Under the pieces are notes generated by a model. It was given only the letters and a program-made list of their open reading frames with translations, was not told the DNA's origin and ran no database searches. Shown in pieces: positions 7,787-17,874 of a DNA stretch of 64,000 nt; the stretch's first letter is position 1; each line of letters opens with the position of its first letter. The DNA is from Thiotrichaceae bacterium UBA7357 (GTDB lineage Bacteria; Pseudomonadota; Gammaproteobacteria; Eutrophobiales; Eutrophobiaceae): NCBI GenBank assembly GCA_002470825.1, contig DKOR01000034.1, positions 1 to 64,000 of the forward strand, read 5' to 3'. Made by a program: the position numbers and the translations under genes.

Positions 7787-10573
7787 TCAGTTATTACTAA
7801 TATTTTCAATACAACGAACACACAACTCGGGATGTACTTCATCTGAACCTACATCCTCTCGATGATGCCAACAGCGGATACACTTACTATGTTCTGATGC
7901 TAACACATGAATATATAAACCGGGCACTTCAGACTCTATAGCCTCTGAAGGTTTCTCGGAAACATCATATATACGTGCATAAGAAGTGATCAAAACAAAA
8001 CGCAGTTGATCGCCTAATGATGCAAGTTGTTGTTTGATCTCATCATTACAATAGAGGTCGACTTCCGCATCTAATGACGAACCAATCTCGCCATCAACAC
8101 GCAAAGTTTCTAGTTTCTTATTAATTTCATCACGTATAAGAATAATCGCATCCCAAACAACTTTGCGCTGTTGCGCGTCTGCCTCATTTATTTTTAACGA
8201 ATACCAACTCTCTAAAAAGACGGAATCACTATGCTTACCGGGAATACAATTCCAAATTTCATCAGCAGTAAAACTTAGAATTGGCGATAACCATCGGACC
8301 ATCATTTCTATAAGATGATACATCGCGGTCTGTGTTGACCGTCGCATCAAACTATTTTCGGGTGATGTGTACTGTCTATCTTTAACAATATCGAGATAAA
8401 AACCACCCATTTCGACCACACAAAATTGATGCAACATTTGATAAATCGAATGAAATTCATAATTATTATAAGCAATGATGATTTCTTCCTGCAGCTGTAA
8501 AGCATGTTCAACTGCCCATTTATCAATTTCCAACATATCTGCGTAGTTGACAGTATTTTTTTCAGGGTCAAAGCCGTTAAGATTAGATAATAAATAACGC
8601 GTCGTATTACGAAAACGACGGTATGCATCTGACATACGTTTGAGAATTTCGTCAGACACACTCATCTCGGTACGATAGTCGGTAGCAGCTACCCATAAAC
8701 GCAAAACATCCGCACCTAAAGCATTCATGACTTTTTGAGGAGCGACGACATTACCCTTGGATTTAGACATCTTCATACCCTTAGCATCAACAGTAAAACC
8801 GTGAGTTAAAACACTACGGTAAGGCTGTTCACCATTATTCATTGCAACTGAAGTAAGTAATGAAGATTGAAACCAGCCACGGTGTTGGTCAGAACCTTCC
8901 AAATAAAGGTCAGCGGGAAAGTCTAATCGCTTATCATTATTTAATACTGAAAAATGTGTAACACCTGAATCGAACCAGACATCCAGGGTATCTGTCACCT
9001 TGAAGTATTGTTCTGATTCATCACCGAGTAATGTAGCTGTATCTAGATCAAACCAAGCATCAATACCCCTCTCTTCAATCAAACTGGCTGCTTTTCTAAC
9101 CAACTCTCCTGTATTTGGATGTAATTCTTGTGTTTCACGATGTATGAACACAGTGATGGGAACACCCCATGTACGCTGACGTGAAATACACCAGTCTGGA
9201 CGACCTTCGACCATACCTTTTATACGTTCTTCACCCCATGAAGGTAACCAGGTTACATTCTTAATCGCTTCCAATGTTTCACTTCGTAAACCATTAGCAT
9301 CCATACTGATAAACCATTGCGGTGTCGCACGAAAAATAATAGGCGTCTTATGTCTCCAACAATGAGGGTAACTATGTAGTAATGTTGCTTGATGCAACAA
9401 GTTTCCTCTATCTACTAATACACTCAATACTGAAGCATTAGCTTTAAACACGTGTTCACCAGCAAAAAATTCCGTGCTGGGTAAGAAACAGCCATTGTCA
9501 CCAACGGGGTTATCGACTTCGAGACCATAGCGAAGTCCTATAATATAATCATCTTGTCCATGTCCTGGTGCCGTATGAACGGCACCAGTTCCTACTTCTA
9601 AAGTCACGTGATCACCTAAAATAATAGGCACTAGACGATCATTGAATGGGTGTTGCAGATTAAGGCCTTCAAGCTTTGAACCAACACAAGTGCCCAATAC
9701 TTTATAATCATCAATACCATAACGAGACATAACATCTTCATATAAGCCAGCTGCTAAAATCAATGCTTCATTTTTATTTGATACTAATACATATTCATAT
9801 TCAGGATTCAAAGCCACAGCTTGATTAGCTGGTAAGGTCCAAGGTGTTGTTGTCCAAATCACAATAGAAACTGATTCAAACTTCGCATCGACTCCAAAAA
9901 AGCTCGAGAGTTTTTCTTCTTCGGTCGTTCTAAATCGGACATCAATAGCGAAAGATTGTTTATCTTCATATTCAACTTCTGCCTCAGCTAATGCTGAACC
10001 ACAATCGGTACACCAATGTACTGGTTTAACACCTTTATGTAGATGTCCTGCGTCAATTATTTTTCCAAGTGAGCGAACAATATTTGCCTCAGTTTTAAAA
10101 TCCATCGTCAGATAAGGATTTTTCCAATCTCCCAGGATACCTAATCGAATAAAGTCTCTGCGTTGATTATTAACCTGCTTGAATGCATATTCACGACAAG
10201 CATCACGAAATTTATCAGGTTCTATTTTTACACCTGCCTTACCGATTTTTTTTTCGACCTGTAATTCAATTGGCAAACCATGACAATCCCAACCGGGAAC
10301 ATACGGCGCATCTAAACCATTCAAACTTTGTGATTTAACAATAATGTCTTTAAGTATTTTATTAACGGCATGACCAATATGAATATCTCCATTGGCATAA
10401 GGAGGACCGTCATGCAAAATAAATTTTCTGGCGCCTTCCTTGCTTTTGCGTATTTTTCCATACAGGTCATTTTCTTGCCACCTCTTCAACATCTCAGGTT
10501 CTCGATGGGCAAGATTCGCTTTCATAGGAAACGTAGTTTTAGGTAAATTAAGTGTGTCTTTATAATTCGTCAT
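7787..10573 (-). CDS. ileS: Isoleucyl-tRNA synthetase
   Basis: This cytoplasmic class I synthetase charges tRNA-Ile, with editing of misactivated valine. The HIGH signature is at residues 65-68 and KMSKS at about 601-605. The CP1 editing domain with WTTTPWTLPANQAV lies between them, and the C-terminal zinc site CIRCWHH...CVRC closes the protein. At 928 residues this is the usual bacterial length. The gene follows ribF with an 18-base gap and precedes lspA, the conserved proteobacterial order. Confidence 0.98.
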   Translation of the reverse strand: MTNYKDTLNLPKTTFPMKANLAHREPEMLKRWQENDLYGKIRKSKEGARKFILHDGPPYANGDIHIGHAVNKILKDIIVKSQSLNGLDAPYVPGWDCHGLPIELQVEKKIGKAGVKIEPDKFRDACREYAFKQVNNQRRDFIRLGILGDWKNPYLTMDFKTEANIVRSLGKIIDAGHLHKGVKPVHWCTDCGSALAEAEVEYEDKQSFAIDVRFRTTEEEKLSSFFGVDAKFESVSIVIWTTTPWTLPANQAVALNPEYEYVLVSNKNEALILAAGLYEDVMSRYGIDDYKVLGTCVGSKLEGLNLQHPFNDRLVPIILGDHVTLEVGTGAVHTAPGHGQDDYIIGLRYGLEVDNPVGDNGCFLPSTEFFAGEHVFKANASVLSVLVDRGNLLHQATLLHSYPHCWRHKTPIIFRATPQWFISMDANGLRSETLEAIKNVTWLPSWGEERIKGMVEGRPDWCISRQRTWGVPITVFIHRETQELHPNTGELVRKAASLIEERGIDAWFDLDTATLLGDESEQYFKVTDTLDVWFDSGVTHFSVLNNDKRLDFPADLYLEGSDQHRGWFQSSLLTSVAMNNGEQPYRSVLTHGFTVDAKGMKMSKSKGNVVAPQKVMNALGADVLRLWVAATDYRTEMSVSDEILKRMSDAYRRFRNTTRYLLSNLNGFDPEKNTVNYADMLEIDKWAVEHALQLQEEIIIAYNNYEFHSIYQMLHQFCVVEMGGFYLDIVKDRQYTSPENSLMRRSTQTAMYHLIEMMVRWLSPILSFTADEIWNCIPGKHSDSVFLESWYSLKINEADAQQRKVVWDAIILIRDEINKKLETLRVDGEIGSSLDAEVDLYCNDEIKQQLASLGDQLRFVLITSYARIYDVSEKPSEAIESEVPGLYIHVLASEHSKCIRCWHHREDVGSDEVHPELCVRCIENISNN

Positions 10574-10591
10574 TGCTCAATATATTTTTTA

Positions 10592-11527
10592 TCATTTCAT
10601 GTGTTTTTTTAAACTTATTCTAGTATCTTCAATATCTTTCTTTATTTGTTTTATCAATTCTTCTTCCGAGATAAAATCACTATCTCCACGTATTTTTTCG
10701 AGCAATTCAACCTGCAAATGTCGACCATACAAATCATTTTTATAATCTAAAATATGCACTTCAAGTATGTCATATTTGCCTTTAAATACAGGTCTTGACC
10801 CTACATAGACAATTGCATCTAACGTTCTATCTTCAATGCCATGAACACGACCAGAGAATATACCCACCACTGGTGAGAAGTACCGATGTAATTCTATGTT
10901 TGCTGTTGCAAACCCAAGTGTCCTTCCTCGTTTATTTCCGTGCACGACACGCCCACTAATCCTATACGGCCTTCCAAGTAGTTTGCTCGCTTTATCCATT
11001 TCACCATTCGCCAGTGCCTTACGAATCAAGGTGCTGCTCACTCGTTCACTTTTGCAGCTTAGAGTATTCGTCGTCTTCACCTTAAATCCCTTTTCACTAG
11101 AGATATCGACCAGGTAATTATAATTGCCTTGTCGATTTTTACCAAAGTGAAAATCATCACCGATAATCAATTCTTTAACCGCTAACGCCTTTAACAAAAT
11201 ATCATCAACAAACTGTTCAGCAGATAGATTAGCAAATTGTTGATTAAACCTAAGGCAGACCACTCTATCAATATTATGTCGAGAAAACTGCTGAAGTTTT
11301 TCACGTAAGCGAGTCAACCGTGACGGTGCTTTTCCTGGAGAAAAAAATTCAATAGGCTGTGGTTCAAATATTACGACTGTTGATATTAAACTTGTTTCTC
11401 TTGCAATTTTTTTTAATTGCTCCAAAACTTTTTGATGGCCTAAATGAACACCATCAAAATTTCCAATCGTAGCAACGCAGTCTTTTCTATACTGCTGTAA
11501 ATTATGAAGTCCGCGGATGTATTCCAT
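10592..11527 (-). CDS. ribF: Bifunctional riboflavin kinase / FAD synthetase
   Basis: RibF phosphorylates riboflavin to FMN and adenylylates FMN to FAD. The N-terminal nucleotidyltransferase shows ATIGNFDGVHLGHQKVL (about residues 20-36) and a later IRKALANGEMDKA. The C-terminal riboflavin kinase carries NKRGRTLGFATANIEL. The 311 residues match the family. It lies between murJ and ileS, the usual place in Gammaproteobacteria. Confidence 0.97.
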   Translation of the reverse strand: MEYIRGLHNLQQYRKDCVATIGNFDGVHLGHQKVLEQLKKIARETSLISTVVIFEPQPIEFFSPGKAPSRLTRLREKLQQFSRHNIDRVVCLRFNQQFANLSAEQFVDDILLKALAVKELIIGDDFHFGKNRQGNYNYLVDISSEKGFKVKTTNTLSCKSERVSSTLIRKALANGEMDKASKLLGRPYRISGRVVHGNKRGRTLGFATANIELHRYFSPVVGIFSGRVHGIEDRTLDAIVYVGSRPVFKGKYDILEVHILDYKNDLYGRHLQVELLEKIRGDSDFISEEELIKQIKKDIEDTRISLKKHMK

Positions 11528-11556
11528 TAATATTTAAATTTCGTGAATTATACCGA

Positions 11557-13089
11557 TCAGTACTGCGTTGTCATTTTCTGCCAGCGAACACCAGTAACCC
11601 AAAGAACAGAAATATAGCAACTCGCGCCAACCATTATTCCTAGAGTCAATTGACCTATCCGCTGCATCATGTTCCAGGCAAACCATTCTTCTGACCCTGC
11701 TACGGTATAATGAATCAAACAAGCCATGGTACTAACTGAGATAATAATTTGTAGACTAAATTTAAACCAGCCTGGTTTTGGACGATAAACACCCTCTTTT
11801 CTTAATAACCAATATAACAAGATAGCCTGCAAAATAGCAGACATCGATGTTGCTAATGCTAGACCAACATGTGCCAATGGACCAACTAGAAGGAAGTTAA
11901 GTCCTATGTTTGCTATCATAGCGAATGCGCCAATCTTCACTGGTGTTAGTGTATTTTGCCTAGAAAAAAACCCCGTCACAAAGACTTTAACTAAAATAAA
12001 TGCGGGCAGACCAAGCGAATAAGCCAACAAACTATTCCCTGTCATGATGGTTGAATAGGCTGTAAATTCACCATATTGGAACAAAGTTGCCAAAATAGGA
12101 ATAGCAAGCACGGCTAGGCCTATCGCCGCAGGAACTGCAATCACAAACACCCAGCGCAAGGCCCAATCCATCATGCTAGAGAATTTTTCCGTTTCATTTT
12201 TTGCATGTTCGCCAGATAAATTCGGTAACAAGACTGTCGCTAAAGCGATTCCAAAAATACCGAGAGGAAATTCAATCATTCGATCCGAAAAATACAACCA
12301 GGAAATACTACCATCTACCAAATTAGATGCGAAAATGGTGTCTACCAATAAATTCATTTGTACAATTGATACTGCAAATAGAGTTGGTAACATCAATTTC
12401 AATATTCGAGTAATACCCTCCTTATCCCTTTTTAATCCGGGTCGAGGAAATAAATTAAGCCGCATCAAAAAGGGGAATTGAAATAATAGCTGAGCAACGC
12501 CAGCAAACAGAACACCCCACGCTAATGCTTTTATTGGCACATCCATCTTTGGTGCTAACCAAATTGCGCAACCAATCAAAGAAAGATTGAGTAAAACAGG
12601 TGTAAAAGCAGGAATCGCAAATTGTTTATAGGTATTTAGAATACTGGTGGCAAAAGCCGTCAATGAAATAAATAGAATGTATGGAAACGTGACTTTCAAC
12701 ATGTCAGCAGCAATGACATGTTTAGCATCTTCAAAACCTGGGGCAAACACCGTGATAATTAAAGGTGCGGCAAACACACCCAATAACATCACAACAAATA
12801 AAACTAAGCCAAGAGTCGCAGAGGTCTGATCCACCAAAGCTTTGACTGAATCACCATCGCGTTGCTCTTTATATTCAGCTAATACAGGAATAAATGCTTG
12901 TGAAAAACCACCTTCTGCAAATAGACGTCGTAAGAAATTAGGGATACGAAAAGCCACAATAAAGACATCCAATCCAACCCCAGCACCAAATAAACGCGCA
13001 ATAACAACATCCCGTATTAAGCCAAAAATACGTGATATAGTGGTCATTGCTCCAACTATGAAAGTAGATTTCAACAGTTTACGGCTCAT
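11557..13089 (-). CDS. murJ: Lipid II flippase MurJ (MviN)
   Basis: MurJ flips lipid II across the inner membrane for peptidoglycan synthesis and belongs to the MOP exporter superfamily. The 510-residue protein has about 14 hydrophobic segments and the family N-terminus (STFIVGAMTTISRIFGLIRD), followed by FRIPNFLRRLFAEGGFSQAFIPV, where conserved Arg and Glu residues lie. A GAGAG upstream of the ATG at 13089 fits a ribosome site. The gene is divergent from rpsT, across 172 bases. Confidence 0.97.
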   Translation of the reverse strand: MSRKLLKSTFIVGAMTTISRIFGLIRDVVIARLFGAGVGLDVFIVAFRIPNFLRRLFAEGGFSQAFIPVLAEYKEQRDGDSVKALVDQTSATLGLVLFVVMLLGVFAAPLIITVFAPGFEDAKHVIAADMLKVTFPYILFISLTAFATSILNTYKQFAIPAFTPVLLNLSLIGCAIWLAPKMDVPIKALAWGVLFAGVAQLLFQFPFLMRLNLFPRPGLKRDKEGITRILKLMLPTLFAVSIVQMNLLVDTIFASNLVDGSISWLYFSDRMIEFPLGIFGIALATVLLPNLSGEHAKNETEKFSSMMDWALRWVFVIAVPAAIGLAVLAIPILATLFQYGEFTAYSTIMTGNSLLAYSLGLPAFILVKVFVTGFFSRQNTLTPVKIGAFAMIANIGLNFLLVGPLAHVGLALATSMSAILQAILLYWLLRKEGVYRPKPGWFKFSLQIIISVSTMACLIHYTVAGSEEWFAWNMMQRIGQLTLGIMVGASCYISVLWVTGVRWQKMTTQY

Positions 13090-13196
13090 TTGAGTACTCT
13101 CATCATCAATATCAATGTTAAAAAAATAGGCTATCTAGTTGTTTTTTATTCTTATTAAGTTAGCGCCAGAAAGGATATCATATCCTGACTGAAGCA

Positions 13197-13225
13197 TTGA
13201 CAAATTGCCTCAATATCCGCATCAT
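13197..13225 (+). promoter_or_regulatory. Candidate sigma-70 promoter of rpsT
   Basis: TTGACA at 13197-13202 is a perfect -35 hexamer. CATCAT at 13220-13225, 17 bases further on, matches the -10 consensus at four of six positions. An AGGATA-TCA-TATCCT inverted repeat (about 13172-13186) lies just upstream. Confidence 0.4.
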
Positions 13226-13261
13226 GACGCGCCTTTAGGTAATGAATCAGGAGTTTGAAGA

Positions 13262-13522
13262 GTGGCTAATATTGCATCTGCAAAAAAACGTGCGCGTCAG
13301 AGTGAAAGATTGCGTCTGCACAACGCGAGTCATCGTTCTATGTTACGTACTCAAATAAAGAGAGTCGTCAGCGCAATCGAATCAAAAAATAAAGAAGCAG
13401 CTCAAACGGCTTATCAAACTGCCGTACCTGTCATCGATGCGATGGTCTCAAAAGGTATCATTCATAAAAACAAAGCTGCCAGACACAAATCACGTTTGAA
13501 TAGCCATGTGAGGGCACTCTAA
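13262..13522 (+). CDS. rpsT: 30S ribosomal protein S20
   Basis: S20 binds 16S rRNA in the small subunit. The 86-residue basic protein has the family N-terminus ANIASAKKRARQSERLRLHNASHRS and the C-terminal KNKAARHKSRLNSHV. The start is GTG, preceded by AGGAG at 13249-13253 with an 8-base spacing. It is a single gene, divergent from murJ, its normal place in Gammaproteobacteria. Confidence 0.98.
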   Translation: MANIASAKKRARQSERLRLHNASHRSMLRTQIKRVVSAIESKNKEAAQTAYQTAVPVIDAMVSKGIIHKNKAARHKSRLNSHVRAL

Positions 13523-13592
13523 GACACAATCCATCACTATTTAATAAATATTTATATGTACATCTAATATATGCCTGGTTGAAAATTTAACG

Positions 13593-14717
13593 TTAGAACA
13601 GAATCAAATTATCACGATGTATTAATTCATCTTCATCAAGTTGGCCTAACAACTTTCCGATTTCTTTATTAGATTTGCCCATGATTAATCTAACTTGTGC
13701 GGAATCATGATTCGTTAATCCTCGCGCTACTTCATTACCCGAACTATCAATACAAGAAATTATTTCACCGCGTTTAAATTCACCACAAACAGCACTAATA
13801 CCAACAGGTAACAAACTTTTTCCATTTTTTGTTAAGGCAATAACAGCGCCTCCATCAAGCGTAACGGCACCCTGCAAATAGGATTGATTTGCCAACCATT
13901 GTTTTCGTGCCGTTATAGGCCCTTTATTTGTCGTCAGTAATGTGCCTACATCTTCACCATTTGACATCTTGACTAGACAGTTTTGAACATTTCCTGATGC
14001 GATAATAGTTTGCGTTCCTGACCTGGTTGCAATTACCGCAGCTTTCAATTTAGTACGCATACCACCCCTACCTAAACTACCTCCATCGCCAGCATAATTT
14101 TCTAATACTTTATCTCCTGCTTTCGCTTCTTTAATTAATTCTGCTGAACTATCTAATATGGGGTTAACGGTAAATAAACCCTCTTGATCTGTTAGTAAAA
14201 CAAGTAAATCTGCATCAACTAGATTTGCCACTAACGCTGCCAAAGTATCATTATCTCCCATTCGAATTTCATCGGTTGCGACCGTATCATTTTCATTTAC
14301 TATTGGTGTGACACCTAATTTAAGCAGGGTTATTAAGCTTGTACGTGCATTCAGATAGCGCGCTCGATCGGCTATATCATCATGCGTTAATAGAATCTGT
14401 GCCGTATGTTTGCCGTATTTTTGGAAACAGACTTCATAACCTTGAATTAGTCCCATCTGTCCTACTGCAGCAGCGGCTTGTAATTCATGAATGACCTTAG
14501 GCCTTGTTTTCCATCCCAATCGTGCAACACCTTCCGCCACTGCTCCAGATGAAACAATAACTATTTCAATACCTCGCACATTTAGCTCAATAATTTGCTT
14601 TACCCAATTATCAAGCAACTCATGTTTAAGACCACATCCATTATCAGTCAGTAATGCACTGCCTATTTTCACAACCCAACGTGTTGTATTTTTTATTTTT
14701 TTTCTTTTTTCACTCAC
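13593..14717 (-). CDS. proB: Glutamate 5-kinase
   Basis: ProB phosphorylates glutamate in the first step of proline synthesis. An amino-acid kinase domain (about residues 1-260) shows WVVKIGSALLT, IVIVSSGAVAEG, VNENDTVATDEI and FGDND-type GDNDTLAALVANL. A C-terminal PUA domain (about 280-365) is present. The GTG start overlaps the obgE stop (GTGAGTGA), indicating translational coupling. The length of 374 matches the PUA-containing form. Confidence 0.96.
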   Translation of the reverse strand: MSEKRKKIKNTTRWVVKIGSALLTDNGCGLKHELLDNWVKQIIELNVRGIEIVIVSSGAVAEGVARLGWKTRPKVIHELQAAAAVGQMGLIQGYEVCFQKYGKHTAQILLTHDDIADRARYLNARTSLITLLKLGVTPIVNENDTVATDEIRMGDNDTLAALVANLVDADLLVLLTDQEGLFTVNPILDSSAELIKEAKAGDKVLENYAGDGGSLGRGGMRTKLKAAVIATRSGTQTIIASGNVQNCLVKMSNGEDVGTLLTTNKGPITARKQWLANQSYLQGAVTLDGGAVIALTKNGKSLLPVGISAVCGEFKRGEIISCIDSSGNEVARGLTNHDSAQVRLIMGKSNKEIGKLLGQLDEDELIHRDNLILF

Positions 14718-15729
14718 TTATCTTGTCCTGACTTATTATCCATTCGTATATTGCATAAATTAATTTTTTACAGCCATCCTTTGTTACAGCAGAAATAACA
14801 AATATCTCATTTTCATATTTCAATTGGAGTCGTAACTCATCTATCAATTCATCGAATATTTCAGTCAGCAATACATCGGATTTATTTAAGACTAACCAAC
14901 GCTTTTTTTCAAATAGTGCTTCATCATAACGTTTCAATTCAGTTTCGATTGTTCTAATATCCTTAAATACCTGTTCTAAATCATTACTAGCATCCACAAT
15001 ATGCAACAACAAGTTTGTTCTACTTAAGTGTTTTAAAAATTCTATTCCGAGTCCAGTTCCATCTGCAGCACCCTCGATCAAGCCAGGTATGTCTGCAATA
15101 ACAAAACTCTTTTCAATATCAACTCTGACGACCCCTAAGTTTGGATACATAGTGGTAAATGGATAATCCGCAACCTTAGGTGTAGCAGAAGATACCGCAC
15201 GTATAAAACTCGATTTACCTGCATTAGGAATACCGAGAAGTCCAACATCAGCCAAGACTTGTAACTCTAAGCGTAAATTTCGAGACTCTCCAACTGAACC
15301 TTTAGTCGTTTGTCTTGGCGAGCGATTAATACTACTTTTAAATCGTGCATTTCCTAATCCATGAAAACCACCTTGTGCTACTAGTAATTCTTCAGCGTCA
15401 TTGACTAAATCCCCTATTAATTCATCAGTATCATCATCATAAATCAATGTTCCTGAAGGTACTTTAATATACAGATCATCTGATTTTTTACCTATACGAT
15501 CCCGTCCTGCCCCAGGTTGTCCATTCTTGGCACGATACAATCGGCTATGTCGAAAATCTACTAATGTATTCAACCCTTCGTCTACTAAAAGAAAAATACT
15601 GCCACCATCACCACCATCACCACCATCAGGACCGCCTTTAGGAATAAATTTTTCACGACGAAAACTGAGGCAACCATCACCACCCTTACCAGCTTCGACT
15701 CTGATTGTTGCTTCATCAACAAATTTCAT
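14710..15729 (-). CDS. obgE: Obg family GTPase
   Basis: ObgE/CgtA is a ribosome-associated GTPase in 50S assembly and stress control. The Gly-rich Obg fold occupies about residues 1-158 (VRVEAGKGGDGCLSFRREKF). The G domain then shows the P-loop GIPNAGKSSF, the G3 motif DIPGLIEGAADGTGLG and NKSD. The length is 339. It follows rplU-rpmA on the same strand, separated by a clear terminator, and is coupled to proB. Confidence 0.97.
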   Translation of the reverse strand: MKFVDEATIRVEAGKGGDGCLSFRREKFIPKGGPDGGDGGDGGSIFLLVDEGLNTLVDFRHSRLYRAKNGQPGAGRDRIGKKSDDLYIKVPSGTLIYDDDTDELIGDLVNDAEELLVAQGGFHGLGNARFKSSINRSPRQTTKGSVGESRNLRLELQVLADVGLLGIPNAGKSSFIRAVSSATPKVADYPFTTMYPNLGVVRVDIEKSFVIADIPGLIEGAADGTGLGIEFLKHLSRTNLLLHIVDASNDLEQVFKDIRTIETELKRYDEALFEKKRWLVLNKSDVLLTEIFDELIDELRLQLKYENEIFVISAVTKDGCKKLIYAIYEWIISQDKISE

Positions 15730-15783
15730 AATTTAAAACATTACCTTGACTAAATAACTGTATGATATTTTGATGTCCTAAAT

Positions 15784-15807
15784 AAAAAAACCCCGCCAGT
15801 GGCGGGG
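15784..15807 (-). terminator. Rho-independent terminator after rplU-rpmA
   Basis: A perfect GC-rich 7-bp stem (CCCCGCC at 15791-15797, GGCGGGG at 15801-15807) with a 3-base loop is followed, on the minus strand, by seven Ts (As at 15784-15790). It lies between rpmA and obgE and would limit read-through from the strong ribosomal operon. Confidence 0.9.
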
Positions 15808-15835
15808 TCTTTTATTAAAAAGAAACTAATTAGAC

Positions 15836-16093
15836 CTAGGCCGCAACTACATCTACAAATGTGCGGTTTTTAGGTCCTCGCTGATTAAACTCAACTTTAC
15901 CTTCTACCACTGCAAATATCGTATGGTCATGTCCCAAGCCAACGTTTAACCCTGGATGATATTTAGTACCTCGTTGACGAATAATAATATTACCAGCATC
16001 AACCTGTTCACCACCGAATTTTTTGACACCTAAGCGCTTGGATTGTGAATCACGTCCATTTCTTGTACTGCCACCTGCTTTTTTATGAGCCAT
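15836..16093 (-). CDS. rpmA: 50S ribosomal protein L27
   Basis: L27 reaches the peptidyl-transferase centre with its N-terminal tail. The 85 residues begin MAHKKAGGSTRNGRDSQSKRLGVK, the classic sequence, and end with the NRGPKNRTFV-type tail. GGAG 8 bases upstream of the ATG is a good ribosome site. It forms an operon with rplU, with a 16-base gap. Confidence 0.98.
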   Translation of the reverse strand: MAHKKAGGSTRNGRDSQSKRLGVKKFGGEQVDAGNIIIRQRGTKYHPGLNVGLGHDHTIFAVVEGKVEFNQRGPKNRTFVDVVAA

Positions 16094-16109
16094 TATTACA
16101 CTCCAATTG

Positions 16110-16424
16110 TTAACTTGTTGCTATTTTGGTTATTGAAAGTTCGGTATAGGCTTGGCGATGTCCCATCTGTTTACGATGGTGCTTACGACGTCGAAACTTT
16201 ATAATCTTTATCTTGGGACCTCGACCATGGCTTTCCACTTTAGCACTCACCTTGGCGCCTTGTATCAATGGTGTCCCGACAGTGACGTTCTCGCCGTCGA
16301 CAAGCATTAGCACATCATCAATATTTATATCTTTGCCTGCTTCAGCATCAATCTTTTCGACTTTGAGCTTATCGCCCGTTTCTACCTTGTACTGTTTGCC
16401 ACCGGATTTAATTACCGCGTACAT
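16110..16424 (-). CDS. rplU: 50S ribosomal protein L21
   Basis: L21 is a 23S rRNA-binding protein. It begins MYAVIKSGGKQYKVETGDKLKVEKI and ends with FRRRKHHRKQMGHRQAYTEL, both family signatures. The length of 104 is normal. A GGAG ribosome site precedes the ATG. First gene of the rplU-rpmA operon. Confidence 0.98.
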   Translation of the reverse strand: MYAVIKSGGKQYKVETGDKLKVEKIDAEAGKDINIDDVLMLVDGENVTVGTPLIQGAKVSAKVESHGRGPKIKIIKFRRRKHHRKQMGHRQAYTELSITKIATS

Positions 16425-16447
16425 CTTGATTCTCCATACTTTACTTA

Positions 16448-16453
16448 ATTATA
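16448..16453 (-). promoter_or_regulatory. Candidate -10 element of the rplU operon
   Basis: The minus strand reads TATAAT here, about 24 bases before the rplU ATG. I could not find a good -35 hexamer at the right spacing, so this rests on the -10 alone. Confidence 0.35.
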
Positions 16454-16532
16454 TACATTCAACAAAGGGTAAAGATTCTAAGAAATTCAACAGGTGGTGA
16501 CAAGGTAAGAATGTTAAAATTTGATAATATCC

Positions 16533-16561
16533 TTGAAATAAACGCATTTAAGCAGTAATTT
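16533..16561 (+). promoter_or_regulatory. Candidate promoter of ispB
   Basis: TTGAAA (16533-16538) and TAATTT (16556-16561) are separated by 17 bases and lie about 50 bases before the ispB start. The region is AT-rich, so chance matches are likely. Confidence 0.25.
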
Positions 16562-16610
16562 TATCCCAAACCTATAAGATTTCAGTAATTTACATATATA
16601 TACATAAAAC

Positions 16611-17618
16611 GTGAAACTAAACGACCCAATTGCTGAAAAATGTAAAATCATTAATATTGAACATATTCGAGAGCTTGTCGAAGCAGACATGTTGCTTGTC
16701 AACAGCTTAATTGAAAAAAGTTTATATTCTGAGGTTGAGCTTATTGACCAATTGAGCCATTACATTATTAATAGTGGCGGTAAACGTCTACGTCCCGTTG
16801 TTGTTCTATTGAGTTCACGAGTTTTTTCGTATGCAGGAAATCAACATATTAATTTAGCAGCAATTATTGAATTTATCCATACCGCGACTCTATTGCATGA
16901 TGATGTGGTTGATGCTTCATTACTAAGACGTGGTCATGCGACGGCCAATCAGCGTTGGGGTAATGAGGCGAGTGTATTGGTTGGGGATTTCGTCTATTCT
17001 CGAGCATTTCAAATGATGGTCAATATTGATTCTATGTGTGTTATGAAAATCCTCTCCGAAGCGACTAATACTATAGCGGAAGGTGAAGTCCAGCAGCTGA
17101 TTAATCGTCACGACCCGAAAACTAGTAAAGAAAACTACCTAAAAGTCATCCGAGATAAAACTGCTAAGTTATTTGAAGCCGCAGCACGTTTAGGCGCAGT
17201 CATTTCACATAGTACAGAAAAAGAAGAACAAGCGATGGCGGCTTATGGTCGACATCTTGGTACTGCATTCCAGTTAATTGATGATGTATTTGATTACAAC
17301 TCTTCTCCCGAGGAACTTGGTAAAAATATTGGAGATGATCTTGCCGAAGGCAAACCTACACTGCCATTGTTATATGCCATGTGGCACGGCAATGAAGCTG
17401 AAACCAAAATAATTCATAGCGCTATAGAAAATGGTGGGCTTCAAAATATTGATCAAATTAAAGCCGCTATAATCTCTACTGGCGCGATTTCATACACAGA
17501 AAAAATCGCTAATGAAGAAGCCGAGTTAGCAATTAATGCTATTAAAGATTTACCATCTTCCGAACACCTTGATGCGCTTAAAAATTTGGCAAAATTTTCA
17601 GTAACCCGACAATACTAA
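16611..17618 (+). CDS. ispB: Octaprenyl (long-chain polyprenyl) diphosphate synthase
   Basis: IspB elongates farnesyl diphosphate for the ubiquinone side chain. Both Asp-rich motifs are present: LLHDDVVDASLLRRG (FARM) and QLIDDVFDYNSSPEELGKNIGDDL (SARM), plus GGKRLRPVVVLL near residue 58. The 335 residues are near the usual 323. The start is GTG with no obvious ribosome site; a slightly later start cannot be excluded. The position divergent from rplU-rpmA is conserved in Gammaproteobacteria. Confidence 0.95.
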   Translation: MKLNDPIAEKCKIINIEHIRELVEADMLLVNSLIEKSLYSEVELIDQLSHYIINSGGKRLRPVVVLLSSRVFSYAGNQHINLAAIIEFIHTATLLHDDVVDASLLRRGHATANQRWGNEASVLVGDFVYSRAFQMMVNIDSMCVMKILSEATNTIAEGEVQQLINRHDPKTSKENYLKVIRDKTAKLFEAAARLGAVISHSTEKEEQAMAAYGRHLGTAFQLIDDVFDYNSSPEELGKNIGDDLAEGKPTLPLLYAMWHGNEAETKIIHSAIENGGLQNIDQIKAAIISTGAISYTEKIANEEAELAINAIKDLPSSEHLDALKNLAKFSVTRQY

Positions 17619-17874
17619 TCTCCTTCTAGTTACTACATGATGTAGCTCGGTTTTGATTATGTATGATCTTTGTGACACATAGATAGAAATTTATTTGACC
17701 TTTTAGATGCTAATATAGTTAATAACTTAGCTTTTATGATTTTTTCATAGTCTGTCATAAAACTGATGTAATAAACTCGAACGATTGTGTGCATTGCGTA
17801 GCTTTATTATTATATCCTCCAATAAAACTGCCGAATGTATAGTTGGTCATGGTCTTAAAATACAAGTTAATGAA

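Noticed and set aside
7771..7842. N-terminal extension of lspA
   Set aside because: It overlaps the end of ileS and lacks family similarity; the ATG at 7770 gives the standard start.
16213..16500. 95-codon frame opposite rplU
   Set aside because: Entirely explained by the L21 gene on the minus strand.
17633..17645. Hairpin CTACA-TGA-TGTAG after ispB as a terminator
   Set aside because: Only five base pairs and the following T run is short and interrupted.
17619..17784. Possible tRNA gene after ispB, a place where some relatives have one
   Set aside because: No cloverleaf arms, GTTCGA loop or CCA-like end could be found.
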